Assembly: GCA_024641305.1 (NCBI GenBank)
Contig: JAHEDI010000007.1
Coordinates: 1-64,000, forward strand
Source of the DNA: a bacterium
GTDB lineage: Bacteria; Actinomycetota; Acidimicrobiia; Spongiisociales; JAENVV01
Length of the DNA stretch: 64,000 nucleotides
Direction of reading: 5' to 3'
In this document: piece by piece, positions 39,016-47,077 of the stretch
Layout: each line of letters begins with the position of its first letter
How positions within the stretch are numbered: position 1 is the first letter of the stretch
Notes under the pieces: generated by a model
What the model was told of the DNA's origin: nothing
Database searches by the model: none
The model's input: only the letters and a program-made list of their open reading frames with translations
Position numbers and translations under genes: made by a program

Positions 39016-39045
39016 TTTTTAGCACTAAAACCGGTCATCTGTCAA
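39016..39045 (-). promoter_or_regulatory. Candidate sigma-70-type promoter of the ECF operon
   Basis: On the minus strand a perfect TTGACA (39045-39040) is followed after 18 nt by TAAAAA (39021-39016). The predicted transcript begins about 20 nt before the ECF start, leaving room for the ribosome site. It lies in the 81-bp gap shared with the CarH-like gene, so one regulator could cover both promoters. Confidence 0.45.
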
Positions 39046-39058
39046 CTCAATCATGCGT

Positions 39059-39064
39059 TAGACT
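39059..39064 (+). promoter_or_regulatory. Candidate -10 TAGACT, leaderless carH-like gene
   Basis: TAGACT ends 7 nt before the ATG at 39072; no ribosome site is present. Confidence 0.4.
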
Positions 39065-39071
39065 CACGAAC

Positions 39072-39890
39072 ATGACTGACGACGTTCTCTCCCTGCAGGC
39101 AGCCGCTGATGAATTGGGCGTCCACTACATGACCGCGTATCGCTATGTCCGTCTGGGAAAACTCGATGCCAATAAGTCGGGAGGGGTCTGGGAGGTGCGT
39201 CGGGCAGACCTCGACAACCTCATCAACTCGAATCGACAACAGCCGGCCCTAAAAAGCACTAAAGCGTGGGACAAGCAGCTGGAAACCGTCTTACTGAGCG
39301 GCGACGAAGCGGCCGCCTGGCAGGTTGTCGAAGCAGCACTGGCGTCAGGTCACGAGCCTTCTGAGATCTACTCCCAGATGATCTCGCCTGTCTTGCGAGA
39401 TCTAGGTGCCCGGTGGCAACGGGGAGAAATCGATGTCGCCGATGAGCACCGTGCCAGCCTTACGGCTGCCCGTCTGGTCGGGCGACTGTCACCGCGGTTC
39501 AACCGACGGGGAAGACCGAAGGGAACGTTTGTGGTCGCGGCCGCACCGGACGACTTCCACTCGCTGGCCGTCATGATGTTGAGCGACGAGATTCGGGGTG
39601 CGGGCTATCGAACTGTCGACCTCGGTGCGGCCGTACCGGTCGAGTCATTACGACGCACTGTGGCCGAGACTCATCCCCTCACGGCCGTCGCCATCACAGC
39701 GTTCAAACCAGACAATGAGGCGTCGATCCGAGCGGCCATTTCCGCAGCCCGTTCTGCCCAGGACGTTCCGATCTTCCTGGGTGGCCCGGCCATCGATGGC
39801 CCCAATCATGCCAAAGGCCTAGGAGCGACTGCCTACGCCAATTCGGTCGAGGACGCTCTCGAAGTCCTGAACCAATCGTCGGACGGTTAA
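39072..39890 (+). CDS. CarH/LitR-like B12-binding transcriptional regulator
   Basis: Probably an adenosylcobalamin-dependent, possibly light-sensitive, regulator. 272 residues: an excisionase-type helix-turn-helix (about 5-52, LQAAADELGVHYMTAYRYVRLGKL) instead of the full MerR head, a four-helix cobalamin cap (about 70-140) with W115-x9-E125-H126, the motif of CarH photoreceptors, and a B12-binding Rossmann domain with PDDFHSLA where His163 matches the lower axial ligand. The final Gly of DxHxxG is Ala. It is divergent from an ECF sigma/anti-sigma operon. The light function is inference. Confidence 0.85.
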   Translation: MTDDVLSLQAAADELGVHYMTAYRYVRLGKLDANKSGGVWEVRRADLDNLINSNRQQPALKSTKAWDKQLETVLLSGDEAAAWQVVEAALASGHEPSEIYSQMISPVLRDLGARWQRGEIDVADEHRASLTAARLVGRLSPRFNRRGRPKGTFVVAAAPDDFHSLAVMMLSDEIRGAGYRTVDLGAAVPVESLRRTVAETHPLTAVAITAFKPDNEASIRAAISAARSAQDVPIFLGGPAIDGPNHAKGLGATAYANSVEDALEVLNQSSDG

Positions 39891-39922
39891 CCGAGTGACG
39901 CCCCGGTCGGGGCGTCACTCGG
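39891..39922. terminator. Bidirectional terminator between carH-like gene and glnII
   Basis: A perfect 14-bp GC-rich stem (39891-39904 with 39909-39922) and a 4-nt loop lie between convergent stops. The U-tracts are short (ACTTC on the plus strand). Confidence 0.6.
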
Positions 39923-39937
39923 GACTTCAGTTGCAAC

Positions 39938-40933
39938 TCAGGCTTGGGAGCAGATCGTATCCGTGATCAACTGGGTCACCACGTATGGGTCACAGTTGGC
40001 ATTAGGACGCCGATCCTCGATGTAGCCTTTTCCTTCCTTGGCGACCTGCCAGGGAATCCGCACCGAGGCGCCCCGATTGGAGACGCCATAGGAGTACTCA
40101 GTCCACGGAGCTGTCTCATGGAGTCCGGTCAGACGGTGCTCAATATCGGCGCCGTAGCTGGCAATGTGTTCTTGGGCCTTGGTTCCGAGTGCCTCACAGG
40201 CCGCGATGATCGGCTCGTAGCTTTCGCGCATTTGCTTGGTAGAGAAGTTGGTGTGAGCGCCCGCTCCGTTCCAGTCACCCTTGACCGGCTTGGGGTCGAG
40301 AGTGGCCGCTATGCCGAAGTCTTCGGCAGTCCGGTATAGCAACCAGCGGGCCAGCCACAAGTGATCGGAGGCGGCCACCGGCGACAGCGGGCCGATCTGG
40401 AACTCCCATTGCCCGATCATGACCTCGGCGTTGGTGCCCGATATCCCGATTCCAGCGTCCATGCAATTCTTGGTATGGGCCTCGACCACATCGCGCCCAT
40501 AGATCTCATCGTCGCCCACCCCGCAGTAGTAACCGCCTTGGGGAGCGGGGTAACCGTGCGTCGGCCAACCGTGTACCCGTCCATCCTTGAAGAACGTGTA
40601 TTCCTGCTCGATACCAAACCACGGCTCGAAACTGGCATACTTCGTCTCGGTCGCCAGACAGGCTGCTCTGGTGTTGGTTGGGTGCGGTTCCATGTCAACC
40701 GTCAAAACCTCACACAGAACCAACACATCGTTACCGCCCCGAATCGGGTCGGGAACCGACAAGACGGGCCGCAGAACGCAGTCGGAGTTCTTGCCAGGTG
40801 CCTGGTTGGTCGATGAACCATCAAAACCCCAGATGGGCAGCTCTTCGCCGTCCTGAAGGACCCGGGTCTTCGAACGTAGCTTCGAGGTCGGTATAGATCC
40901 ATCGATCCAAATGTACTCAGCTCTGAAAGTCAT
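39938..40933 (-). CDS. glnII: Glutamine synthetase type II (eukaryotic type)
   Basis: Makes glutamine from glutamate and ammonia. The 331 residues match GSII, not the longer GSI: AEYIWIDGS, LPIWGFDGSSTNQAPGKNSDC, GIEQEYTFF, GWPTHGYPAPQGGYYCGVG, GTNAEVMIGQWEFQIGP, GDWNGAGAHTNFST and NRGASVRIP. Known in Streptomyces, Frankia and rhizobia as the nitrogen-starvation enzyme. GAGG favours the second of two adjacent ATGs. It is divergent from a GSI gene across a 225-bp control region with GlnR-like boxes. Confidence 0.96.
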   Translation of the reverse strand: MTFRAEYIWIDGSIPTSKLRSKTRVLQDGEELPIWGFDGSSTNQAPGKNSDCVLRPVLSVPDPIRGGNDVLVLCEVLTVDMEPHPTNTRAACLATETKYASFEPWFGIEQEYTFFKDGRVHGWPTHGYPAPQGGYYCGVGDDEIYGRDVVEAHTKNCMDAGIGISGTNAEVMIGQWEFQIGPLSPVAASDHLWLARWLLYRTAEDFGIAATLDPKPVKGDWNGAGAHTNFSTKQMRESYEPIIAACEALGTKAQEHIASYGADIEHRLTGLHETAPWTEYSYGVSNRGASVRIPWQVAKEGKGYIEDRRPNANCDPYVVTQLITDTICSQA

Positions 40934-41001
40934 CATTACCTCACGATTGTCGGCAAAACGAACCTGATAAACCCAGCGTCCCAGGGTGCCGTTTCTTCGC
41001 C

Positions 41002-41029
41002 GTTACCCAAATGTGAACGCTGCGTTAAC
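41002..41029. promoter_or_regulatory. GlnR-like box array between glnII and glnA
   Basis: GTTAC at 41002, GTGAAC at 41013 and GTTAAC at 41024 are spaced exactly 11 bp apart. The actinobacterial GlnR site is built of GTnAC and GaAAC half-sites with the same 11-bp phase. A GlnR-like regulator is encoded directly after glnA. The rest of the 225-bp gap holds a short GGGAG/CTCCC hairpin near 41080 and the glnA -10 element. Confidence 0.5.
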
Positions 41030-41147
41030 TCAAAACAGACGGTGCCTGCCTCTCGATCCCGAAAACCGCCCGCCTGGTGGGAGTGTATCGCTCCCGACCA
41101 CCCGCCGCGTTTACCCGCCCGGCCTATTGCGACCATCAATATCGCGC

Positions 41148-41153
41148 TACCGT
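41148..41153 (+). promoter_or_regulatory. Candidate -10 TACCGT, leaderless glnA
   Basis: TACCGT ends 8 nt before the ATG at 41162 with no Shine-Dalgarno. Confidence 0.4.
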
Positions 41154-41161
41154 AACGGACC

Positions 41162-42493
41162 ATGAGCGCCGACAAACAAGCCGAGTACGTTCTCCAAACC
41201 GTCGCCAAACGCGGCATCCGGTTTATCCGCCTGTGGTTCACCGACGTACAGGGGTTTCTTAAATCAGTGGCCATAAGCCCGGCAGAGCTGGAAACGGCTC
41301 TTACCGAGGGAATGACCTTCGACGGATCGTCGATCGACGGGTACGCCAGGGTTCACGAAGCCGACATGATCGCCAAACCGGATCCGACCACATTCCAGAT
41401 CTTGCCGTGGCGAGAACCAGAAGGCGTCGCCCGGATCTTTTGCGACATTCATCACACCGACGGCACTCCATTCGCCGGCGATCCTCGCAATGTACTGCGC
41501 CGGAACCTCCGGGAAGCCAACGAGCTTGGCTATTCGTTCTATGTGGCGCCAGAGTTGGAGTTCTTCTACTTTGCCGATTCAGGTCCTGAACCCAAGGTAC
41601 TCGACCACGGCGGCTATTTCGACCTCACCCCGCTCGACACCGCCCAGGAGTACCGGCGGACCACCATCGAACACCTCGAGAAGTTGGGAATTCCAGTCGA
41701 GCAGTCACATCACGAGGTGGCCCCGTCCCAGCATGAGATCACCCTCAGGTACGACGATGCCATGGCCATGGCCGACAACGTCATGTCATATCGGCTTACC
41801 GTCAAAGAAGTGGCCCTGGCCCATGGCATCTACGCCACGTTCATGCCCAAGCCCCTTGAAGATCATGATGGTTCGGGCTTCCACACCCACATGTCACTCT
41901 TCGAGGGCGACCAGAACATCTTCTATTCTGCCGAATCCGAGAACGGTTTGAGCCCGACCGCCGAGGCCTTCATTGCCGGTCTGGTCCATCACGCTCCGGC
42001 GATGACAGCCATTACGAACCAGTGGGTCAACTCCTATAAGCGCCTGGTCGCCGGATTCGAAGCGCCCATCTACGCATTCTGGGCACGCAACAACCAATCG
42101 GCCCTCGTCAGGGTCCCCACCATCAAAGCTGGTAAAGCTTCCTCGACCAGAGTCGAATACCGGTCTCCAGACGCGGCGACCAACCCCTACCTGACGTTCT
42201 CGGTTCTGCTCGCCGCCGGCCTCGATGGCATACGCAACGGCCTCACGCTTCCCGATGAGTTGGGGAAGAACGTCTTCGAGATGAGCGCCAATGAGAGACG
42301 TCAACTCGGCATCCGGCGTCTGCCCGAGACGTTATCGCACGCCCTTGACGAACTCGAGCAGTCTGAATTGATGAATCAGGCCCTCGGCGACCACGTCTTT
42401 GACTGGTTCCTACGCAACAAACGCAAGGAATGGGATGCATACCAGCACCATGTCTCCCGTTTCGAACTTGAGCGATACCTTCCAATCCTGTGA
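41162..42493 (+). CDS. glnA: Glutamine synthetase type I
   Basis: A 443-residue GSI enzyme: FTDVQGFLKSVAI, MTFDGSSIDGYARVHEADM, the catalytic APELEFFYF, QSHHEVAPSQHEI, GSGFHTHMSLF and NQSALVRVPTIKAG. The length and absence of the adenylylation segment (no NLYDLPPEE-type site) indicate the GSI-alpha form, so control by GlnE is unlikely. It is followed with a 4-nt overlap by a GlnR-like regulator. It lies opposite glnII. Confidence 0.95.
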   Translation: MSADKQAEYVLQTVAKRGIRFIRLWFTDVQGFLKSVAISPAELETALTEGMTFDGSSIDGYARVHEADMIAKPDPTTFQILPWREPEGVARIFCDIHHTDGTPFAGDPRNVLRRNLREANELGYSFYVAPELEFFYFADSGPEPKVLDHGGYFDLTPLDTAQEYRRTTIEHLEKLGIPVEQSHHEVAPSQHEITLRYDDAMAMADNVMSYRLTVKEVALAHGIYATFMPKPLEDHDGSGFHTHMSLFEGDQNIFYSAESENGLSPTAEAFIAGLVHHAPAMTAITNQWVNSYKRLVAGFEAPIYAFWARNNQSALVRVPTIKAGKASSTRVEYRSPDAATNPYLTFSVLLAAGLDGIRNGLTLPDELGKNVFEMSANERRQLGIRRLPETLSHALDELEQSELMNQALGDHVFDWFLRNKRKEWDAYQHHVSRFELERYLPIL

Positions 42494-43134
42494 ATGGTTT
42501 GGCGCTCTTTCCGGCCTCACCTAGCGCTGAGCTGGCCTCCGCCCTGCGATCCGCCGCCCTCGAACCGATCCTCTTGACGACCGAGGACCTTGACAAGACC
42601 GAAGAGGCAGCCAACTGGTCGCTCGTAATCATCGAACTGGGCGACGAACCCCTGCGCCGCCTGCGCAACGCCAGGCGACTCCAGGACGACACAGGTGTAC
42701 CGATCATCCTGGCCGTTCAAAAAGACCAGATCGCGCTGATCATGGACGAAGGCTTGACCCTGGCCGACTTCATCGTGCTGCCCGCCGAACCTCTGGAATT
42801 ACGAGCCCGGGTGAGGAGACTGGCCGCCACGCTCACGACCGAGGAGATACTCCGCTACCGCGACCTGGAGCTGAACACCGCAACCTATCAGGCGATGATC
42901 GCTGACCGGCCCGCCGACCTGACGTACATGGAATATGAACTGCTCCGGTTTTTTGTTGAAAACCCCAGCCGGGTCTGGAGCCGGGAACAACTTCTGTCCA
43001 AAGTATGGGGATACGAGTATTACGGGGGGGCGCGGACGGTCGACGTCCACGTTCGTCGGCTCCGGTCAAAGATCGGCGAACAACGAGCCGCCTGGATTAC
43101 CACCGTGCGTTCGGTCGGCTACCGCTTCGGCTAG
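42490..43134 (+). CDS. GlnR-like atypical response regulator
   Basis: A 214-residue OmpR-family regulator: degenerate receiver domain (1-115) and winged-helix DNA-binding domain (about 125-214) with LTYMEYELLRFFVENPSRVWSREQLLSKVWGY and RTVDVHVRRLRSKIGE. The position of the phospho-Asp is Glu49 (LVIIEL) and the conserved Lys is missing (VLPAEPLEL), so classical phosphorylation is unlikely, as with actinobacterial GlnR. GTG start overlaps the glnA stop (GTGA). Its job in nitrogen control is inferred from position. Confidence 0.85.
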   Translation: MNGLALFPASPSAELASALRSAALEPILLTTEDLDKTEEAANWSLVIIELGDEPLRRLRNARRLQDDTGVPIILAVQKDQIALIMDEGLTLADFIVLPAEPLELRARVRRLAATLTTEEILRYRDLELNTATYQAMIADRPADLTYMEYELLRFFVENPSRVWSREQLLSKVWGYEYYGGARTVDVHVRRLRSKIGEQRAAWITTVRSVGYRFG

Positions 43135-46100
43135 TGGCGGCCCAGCATTCGGGTGAACCCGTCGACCCAGTGTGACGGCATCGTTCCCAGAGCAGTCCGG
43201 ATCAATCGGTCGGCCCCATCGGCCACCATGTCGTCAACCGGCGCCCCTTGCGCTCGCAGGACTGCCACAGCCCGCCCGGCAGCCGCGGCCAGACCAAGCT
43301 CAACTGCCAACTCGGCAGCCTGGCGTCCCGACTTCGGGTCGGAATGGCTGTGACTTTGGGCGACGAGAAGATCAACCGCCGCCTCATCCCACCCGGCGGC
43401 CTGCAGGTCTTGGACGAGTTGCTCGGCTTCATGTCCTATCGGAACCCCGCGTTCGCACTCAATAAGATGGCTGAGGGCTTGGCACATCAATCTCCACCGG
43501 TAGCCATCGACACCACCCGGACAGGTATCGAGGGCGTTGGCAACCTCGTCGGCCGCGGCATCGGGTGCTCCGTTGACCAGATGGGCCTTGGCCATGAGGA
43601 ACCGAGCAGAGTTCTCCCAGGCAGGGAGCTGTTGCAATACGAGTCCCAACATCTCCTTGGCAGCTTCCAATGAGTCGTGGCCGTGCCCGAACATCGCGGC
43701 TCCTTCTGCCTTGGCCATATAGGCCAGGAAGATCGGGCCGACGTCGCCGGTTCGAGTCGCCAATTTGATCGACTTGTCTGCGGCAACATTCGCCTCGTCG
43801 ATGCGCCCGAGCCGAAACAACGATCTCGATTGCCAGGCGAGAAGATCCGCCACGCGGGCGTCCGATCCGTCCAGCAGCCTGTCCAGAAGTTTCGCAAAGC
43901 TGGCTTCTGCATTCCGGACCTGTCCGCGATCGACTTCAATCCAGGCCTGGTTATAGGCGGCTAAAAACCTCTGATGCGGCTCTCCAATGGTCGACAGAAC
44001 CTGCTGGCTTCGTACCGAGGCATCGTTGGCTTCACGCGGATATCCGAGCCTATTGAGAACCTGAGCCTGCAACGACAAGAGCGAAGCAGCCTTGGCAGGC
44101 GCTTGGAACTTGACGGCTAGGAGTTGGCCGACGCTCGACATCCACTCGGCAGCAGAAGGGTTTTGGCGATCCGACGCCACCTGAGCGGCCCATCCCCAGG
44201 CGTCCACGCTCTCCAGTCCTTCGGCGTGCGCGGTCGCCTCTTGAATCGCCAGGCCGGCAAGTTGGGGCCAACCCGCCAGTCGATGACACGCCGCCAGCGA
44301 AAGATGGACATGACCCCACCGTGGGCCACCGATCTCGCCAAGCGTCACCATCGATCGCACCGCCGCCTCAAGTAACGGCTGGGCCTCCGACAAGTTCTGC
44401 CGAGACATGGAACGGTCTGCGGCCGAGATCAGGCTTGCCACCGCAAGTTCGGATTCGCCCCCCACCGCGGCTACGAAGCCGAACGGTCCCTCGTCGGCTG
44501 GTTCGACCTGACCGTTCCAGGCGACGATCAGCGACCCAGCAACCGCTTGGCGCCTCGTCGGGCCGATCCGCTCAGACAAGCGACCAGACGACAGTGCCGG
44601 ACTAAGCGTGATGCCACGGTCTGATTCCTCGAGAAACCCTGCCGCCACCAACCGATCAACCGGGCTGACCGCATCCAGGGGCGATTCACCGATCAAACGA
44701 GCGACCACTCGCAAGGGAAGGACTGAACCGGCCACCGAACAAGCTTCGACAATCAGCCGGTCATTGGCGTCGAGAGCGGCCACTTGAGCGCCGAGCGGCT
44801 GGACCAGATCTTCAGGAAAACCCCCTCCGGCAAAGGACATGTGGCCATTTTTCAGGACGAGCAATTCCCGATCACGTAACACACCGAGCAATCGAGTCAA
44901 CTCGTAGGAGTTTCCATTCGTCTGTTCATACAACCACTCGGCGAAACCCGGATCGGCCACGTCGGCGATTTCGGACCGACTAACCCGATCAACCACCAGG
45001 TCGACGGTGGTCGCACCCTGACCGATCGATTCGAGCACTTGTCCGGACCGACCGGTGAGGGGTATCTGACCAAACACAACGAGGATCGGTCGCCCCGATC
45101 GTAGCCGCAGGCCGATTCGGGCCAGGAACCCGGGATTTGCATGGTGGGCAGACTGCACGATCAACGAAGTCGGGCTCCCTGATACTGAGGAGATCTGCTC
45201 GCCAAGGGGTCCGGCCGACTCGGGTGCCTCAAATGCTCGAACGCGCAGTACCTCAAGCCCGGCCCCTTCGCTCAATGCAGCGGCTTCGTCCAGCAAGCTG
45301 CCAACCCCGGCCTCCGGTTCGCCAATCACCCGCACCAAAACCGCTCCGCCCGCCTGGGCCAGAGCCACCGCCTCGGACAGGGCCGCCAGATGGCGACCCC
45401 GACCGATCAGTGGAAGGTCGGCCAGACTTCCTACCGGTCGCTGCGGTATCTGCAGGGAGGGATCCTGATTGAGGATCTGAACCTCAAGATGTTGCAGGTC
45501 GGGTCCCGGATCGATGCCCAGCTCGTCGAGAAGGGACTCGGCGGCGGTTCGATATGCCCGCAGTGCGTCGCCTTGCCGACCGCTCCGATAGAGTGCAAGC
45601 ATCAGCTGGCGGTGAAGTCGCTCACGGTACGGATACCGGTCAACCAGGGCTTCTAGCTCCGGCACCAATTGATCATGCTCACCGAGTGCCAACCGGGCAT
45701 CGACAAGACCTTCAGTCGCTGCAATGCGCTCCTCGGTAAGCCGGGCGACAGTCGGGGCGGCAAAGGACTCGTAAGCGAAGTCGGCTACCGCCTCTCCCTT
45801 CCACAAGTCCAGCGCGGCCCGCAGTTGAGTAGCCGCCAGGCCAGGGTCTCCGCGTTCAAGTGCCAGGCGTCCATCGGCCGCGGTGCGGCTGAAGACGCTC
45901 GCGTCGACTTGCCCATCGCGGACTCGCAACAGGTAGCCCGGCCGGCGAGTAAGAACAGTCGTCGGCTTCTGGTGCTTCTCCAGGTCTGGCTCAAGCGTCT
46001 TGCGGAGTCGACTGATATAGACCTGGATGATGTTGTTGGCGGTCTCGGGAGGCTCGTCTTCCCACAGCGAATCGACGATTCGATCGGTCGACACGACTTC

Positions 46101-46214
46101 ATTGCCGTTCAGTACCAGAAGTGCGAGTAGGGCGCGCTGCCTATCACCGCCCAGGGCTAACGAGCGGCCATCCTCGCCAAAACCCTCGAATGGTCCCAGA
46201 AGCTGATATCGCAC
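43131..46214 (-). CDS. AfsR/SARP-family transcriptional activator with ATPase-like core
   Basis: A 1027-residue regulator. Residues 1-95 form an OmpR-type winged helix (RQRALLALLVLNGNEVVSTDRIVDSLWEDEPPETANNIIQVYISRLRKTL). Residues about 100-250 form the BTAD domain. Residues about 270-560 resemble an NTPase/LuxR-large region, but the Walker A is degenerate (RVIGEPEAGVGSLLDEA). The rest is helical repeat. The start is GTG with TAGAAT 9 nt upstream. No secondary metabolite genes are nearby. It shares CTAG with the GlnR-like gene. Confidence 0.85.
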   Translation of the reverse strand: MRYQLLGPFEGFGEDGRSLALGGDRQRALLALLVLNGNEVVSTDRIVDSLWEDEPPETANNIIQVYISRLRKTLEPDLEKHQKPTTVLTRRPGYLLRVRDGQVDASVFSRTAADGRLALERGDPGLAATQLRAALDLWKGEAVADFAYESFAAPTVARLTEERIAATEGLVDARLALGEHDQLVPELEALVDRYPYRERLHRQLMLALYRSGRQGDALRAYRTAAESLLDELGIDPGPDLQHLEVQILNQDPSLQIPQRPVGSLADLPLIGRGRHLAALSEAVALAQAGGAVLVRVIGEPEAGVGSLLDEAAALSEGAGLEVLRVRAFEAPESAGPLGEQISSVSGSPTSLIVQSAHHANPGFLARIGLRLRSGRPILVVFGQIPLTGRSGQVLESIGQGATTVDLVVDRVSRSEIADVADPGFAEWLYEQTNGNSYELTRLLGVLRDRELLVLKNGHMSFAGGGFPEDLVQPLGAQVAALDANDRLIVEACSVAGSVLPLRVVARLIGESPLDAVSPVDRLVAAGFLEESDRGITLSPALSSGRLSERIGPTRRQAVAGSLIVAWNGQVEPADEGPFGFVAAVGGESELAVASLISAADRSMSRQNLSEAQPLLEAAVRSMVTLGEIGGPRWGHVHLSLAACHRLAGWPQLAGLAIQEATAHAEGLESVDAWGWAAQVASDRQNPSAAEWMSSVGQLLAVKFQAPAKAASLLSLQAQVLNRLGYPREANDASVRSQQVLSTIGEPHQRFLAAYNQAWIEVDRGQVRNAEASFAKLLDRLLDGSDARVADLLAWQSRSLFRLGRIDEANVAADKSIKLATRTGDVGPIFLAYMAKAEGAAMFGHGHDSLEAAKEMLGLVLQQLPAWENSARFLMAKAHLVNGAPDAAADEVANALDTCPGGVDGYRWRLMCQALSHLIECERGVPIGHEAEQLVQDLQAAGWDEAAVDLLVAQSHSHSDPKSGRQAAELAVELGLAAAAGRAVAVLRAQGAPVDDMVADGADRLIRTALGTMPSHWVDGFTRMLGRH

Positions 46215-46223
46215 GCCGGGCCG

Positions 46224-46229
46224 ATTCTA
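46224..46229 (-). promoter_or_regulatory. Candidate -10 TAGAAT, leaderless SARP gene
   Basis: TAGAAT (5 of 6 to TATAAT) on the minus strand ends 9 nt before the GTG at 46214. Confidence 0.4.
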
Positions 46230-46242
46230 CCCGAGGGTCGGT

Positions 46243-46629
46243 TCAGGGGCGGAGGGCGATTAGCTCGATCTCGACGAGGAATCCACCCGGCAGGTTGGCT
46301 ACTTCGACCGCGGAACGGGCCGGCGGCGTTTGACCCATGTAGGTGCCATACACCTCGTTGACAGACGCATAGTCGTTGATGTCTTTGAGAAAGATCGTCG
46401 TCTTGACAATCGCATCGGTCGTCAGGTCGAGATCGCCAAGAATCGCCACGATGTTGTTCATGACTTGCCGGGTTTGGCCAACAACATCAAGCGCGGTCAG
46501 TCGTTCGCTGGTCTGCGGATCGAGGGCGACCTGACCTGAAAAGAACACGAACCCGTTGGCTTCGACGACCGCAGAATACGGACCCATCGCGGCGGGGGCA
46601 CTGGGTACGGTGGGGATCTGTTTACTCAC
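46243..46629 (-). CDS. ridA: RidA family deaminase
   Basis: RidA hydrolyses reactive enamine/imine intermediates from PLP enzymes. 128 residues with AMGPYSAVVEANGFVFFSGQVALDP, QVMNNIVAIL, VKTTIFLKDINDYASVNEVYGTYM and PPARSAVEVANLPGGFLVEIELIAL, including the carboxylate-binding Arg and the terminal Glu. The GTG start overlaps the erpA stop by 4 nt, linking it to Fe-S cluster supply. Confidence 0.95.
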   Translation of the reverse strand: MSKQIPTVPSAPAAMGPYSAVVEANGFVFFSGQVALDPQTSERLTALDVVGQTRQVMNNIVAILGDLDLTTDAIVKTTIFLKDINDYASVNEVYGTYMGQTPPARSAVEVANLPGGFLVEIELIALRP

Positions 46630-46988
46630 GAGAACGAATTACCGCAGCCACAACTCTTCGTGACGTTCGGATTGTCCATGGCAAAGCCGGCACCCATGAG
46701 TCCATCTTTGTAATCAAGGGTCGAGCCCCTCAACATCTCGACGCTCTGTGAGTCGACGGCGATCCGAACACCAGCCCCGAAGTCTTCTACGACGTCATCG
46801 GGTTCCAACTCGGCATCAAAGAACATCTCATACGAGAAGCCTGAGCATCCACCCGGGCGGACGGCCACGCGCAATGCCAAAGCAGGATCTCCTTCTTCGG
46901 CGAGCAGGACGGCGAGCTTGCCGATGGCGGGTTCCGTTAGGTTCACAGCTCGAGCTGGCTTGGACGACTTGATCGTGAGGCCTTGCAC
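46626..46988 (-). CDS. erpA: A-type iron-sulfur carrier protein (ErpA/IscA)
   Basis: Delivers Fe-S clusters to client enzymes. 120 residues with the three conserved cysteines: GGCSGFSYEM near 55 and SCGCGNSFS at the C-terminus. The start is GTG 46988 because AAGGAG precedes it with normal spacing; ATG codons further upstream lack a ribosome site. The leader contains a perfect palindrome over the promoter. Operon with ridA; divergent from mrp, another Fe-S assembly gene. Confidence 0.94.
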   Translation of the reverse strand: MQGLTIKSSKPARAVNLTEPAIGKLAVLLAEEGDPALALRVAVRPGGCSGFSYEMFFDAELEPDDVVEDFGAGVRIAVDSQSVEMLRGSTLDYKDGLMGAGFAMDNPNVTKSCGCGNSFS

Positions 46989-47005
46989 GTTTGACTCCTT
47001 CAACA

Positions 47006-47022
47006 ACTGATGCATCAGTATA
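47006..47022 (-). promoter_or_regulatory. erpA promoter with 14-bp perfect palindrome
   Basis: ACTGATGCATCAGT at 47006-47019 is a perfect 14-bp palindrome. It overlaps TATACT (47022-47017, minus strand), a good -10, and the expected transcription start. This is the usual position of a repressor operator. CAAC at 47001 and GTTG at 47024 flank it. Confidence 0.5.
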
Positions 47023-47065
47023 GGTTGTCGCAAGCTCAACCGGTCAGCTACTTGTGCCGAGCGCG

Positions 47066-47071
47066 TACTAT
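47066..47071 (+). promoter_or_regulatory. Candidate -10 TACTAT, leaderless mrp
   Basis: TACTAT ends 6 nt before the ATG at 47078. Confidence 0.4.
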
Positions 47072-47077
47072 GGCCCC

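Noticed and set aside
39009..39044. Inverted TGACA/TGTCA pentamers in the ECF-carH gap.
   Set aside because: A 26-nt gap and only 5 bp each; too weak to call an operator without comparison.
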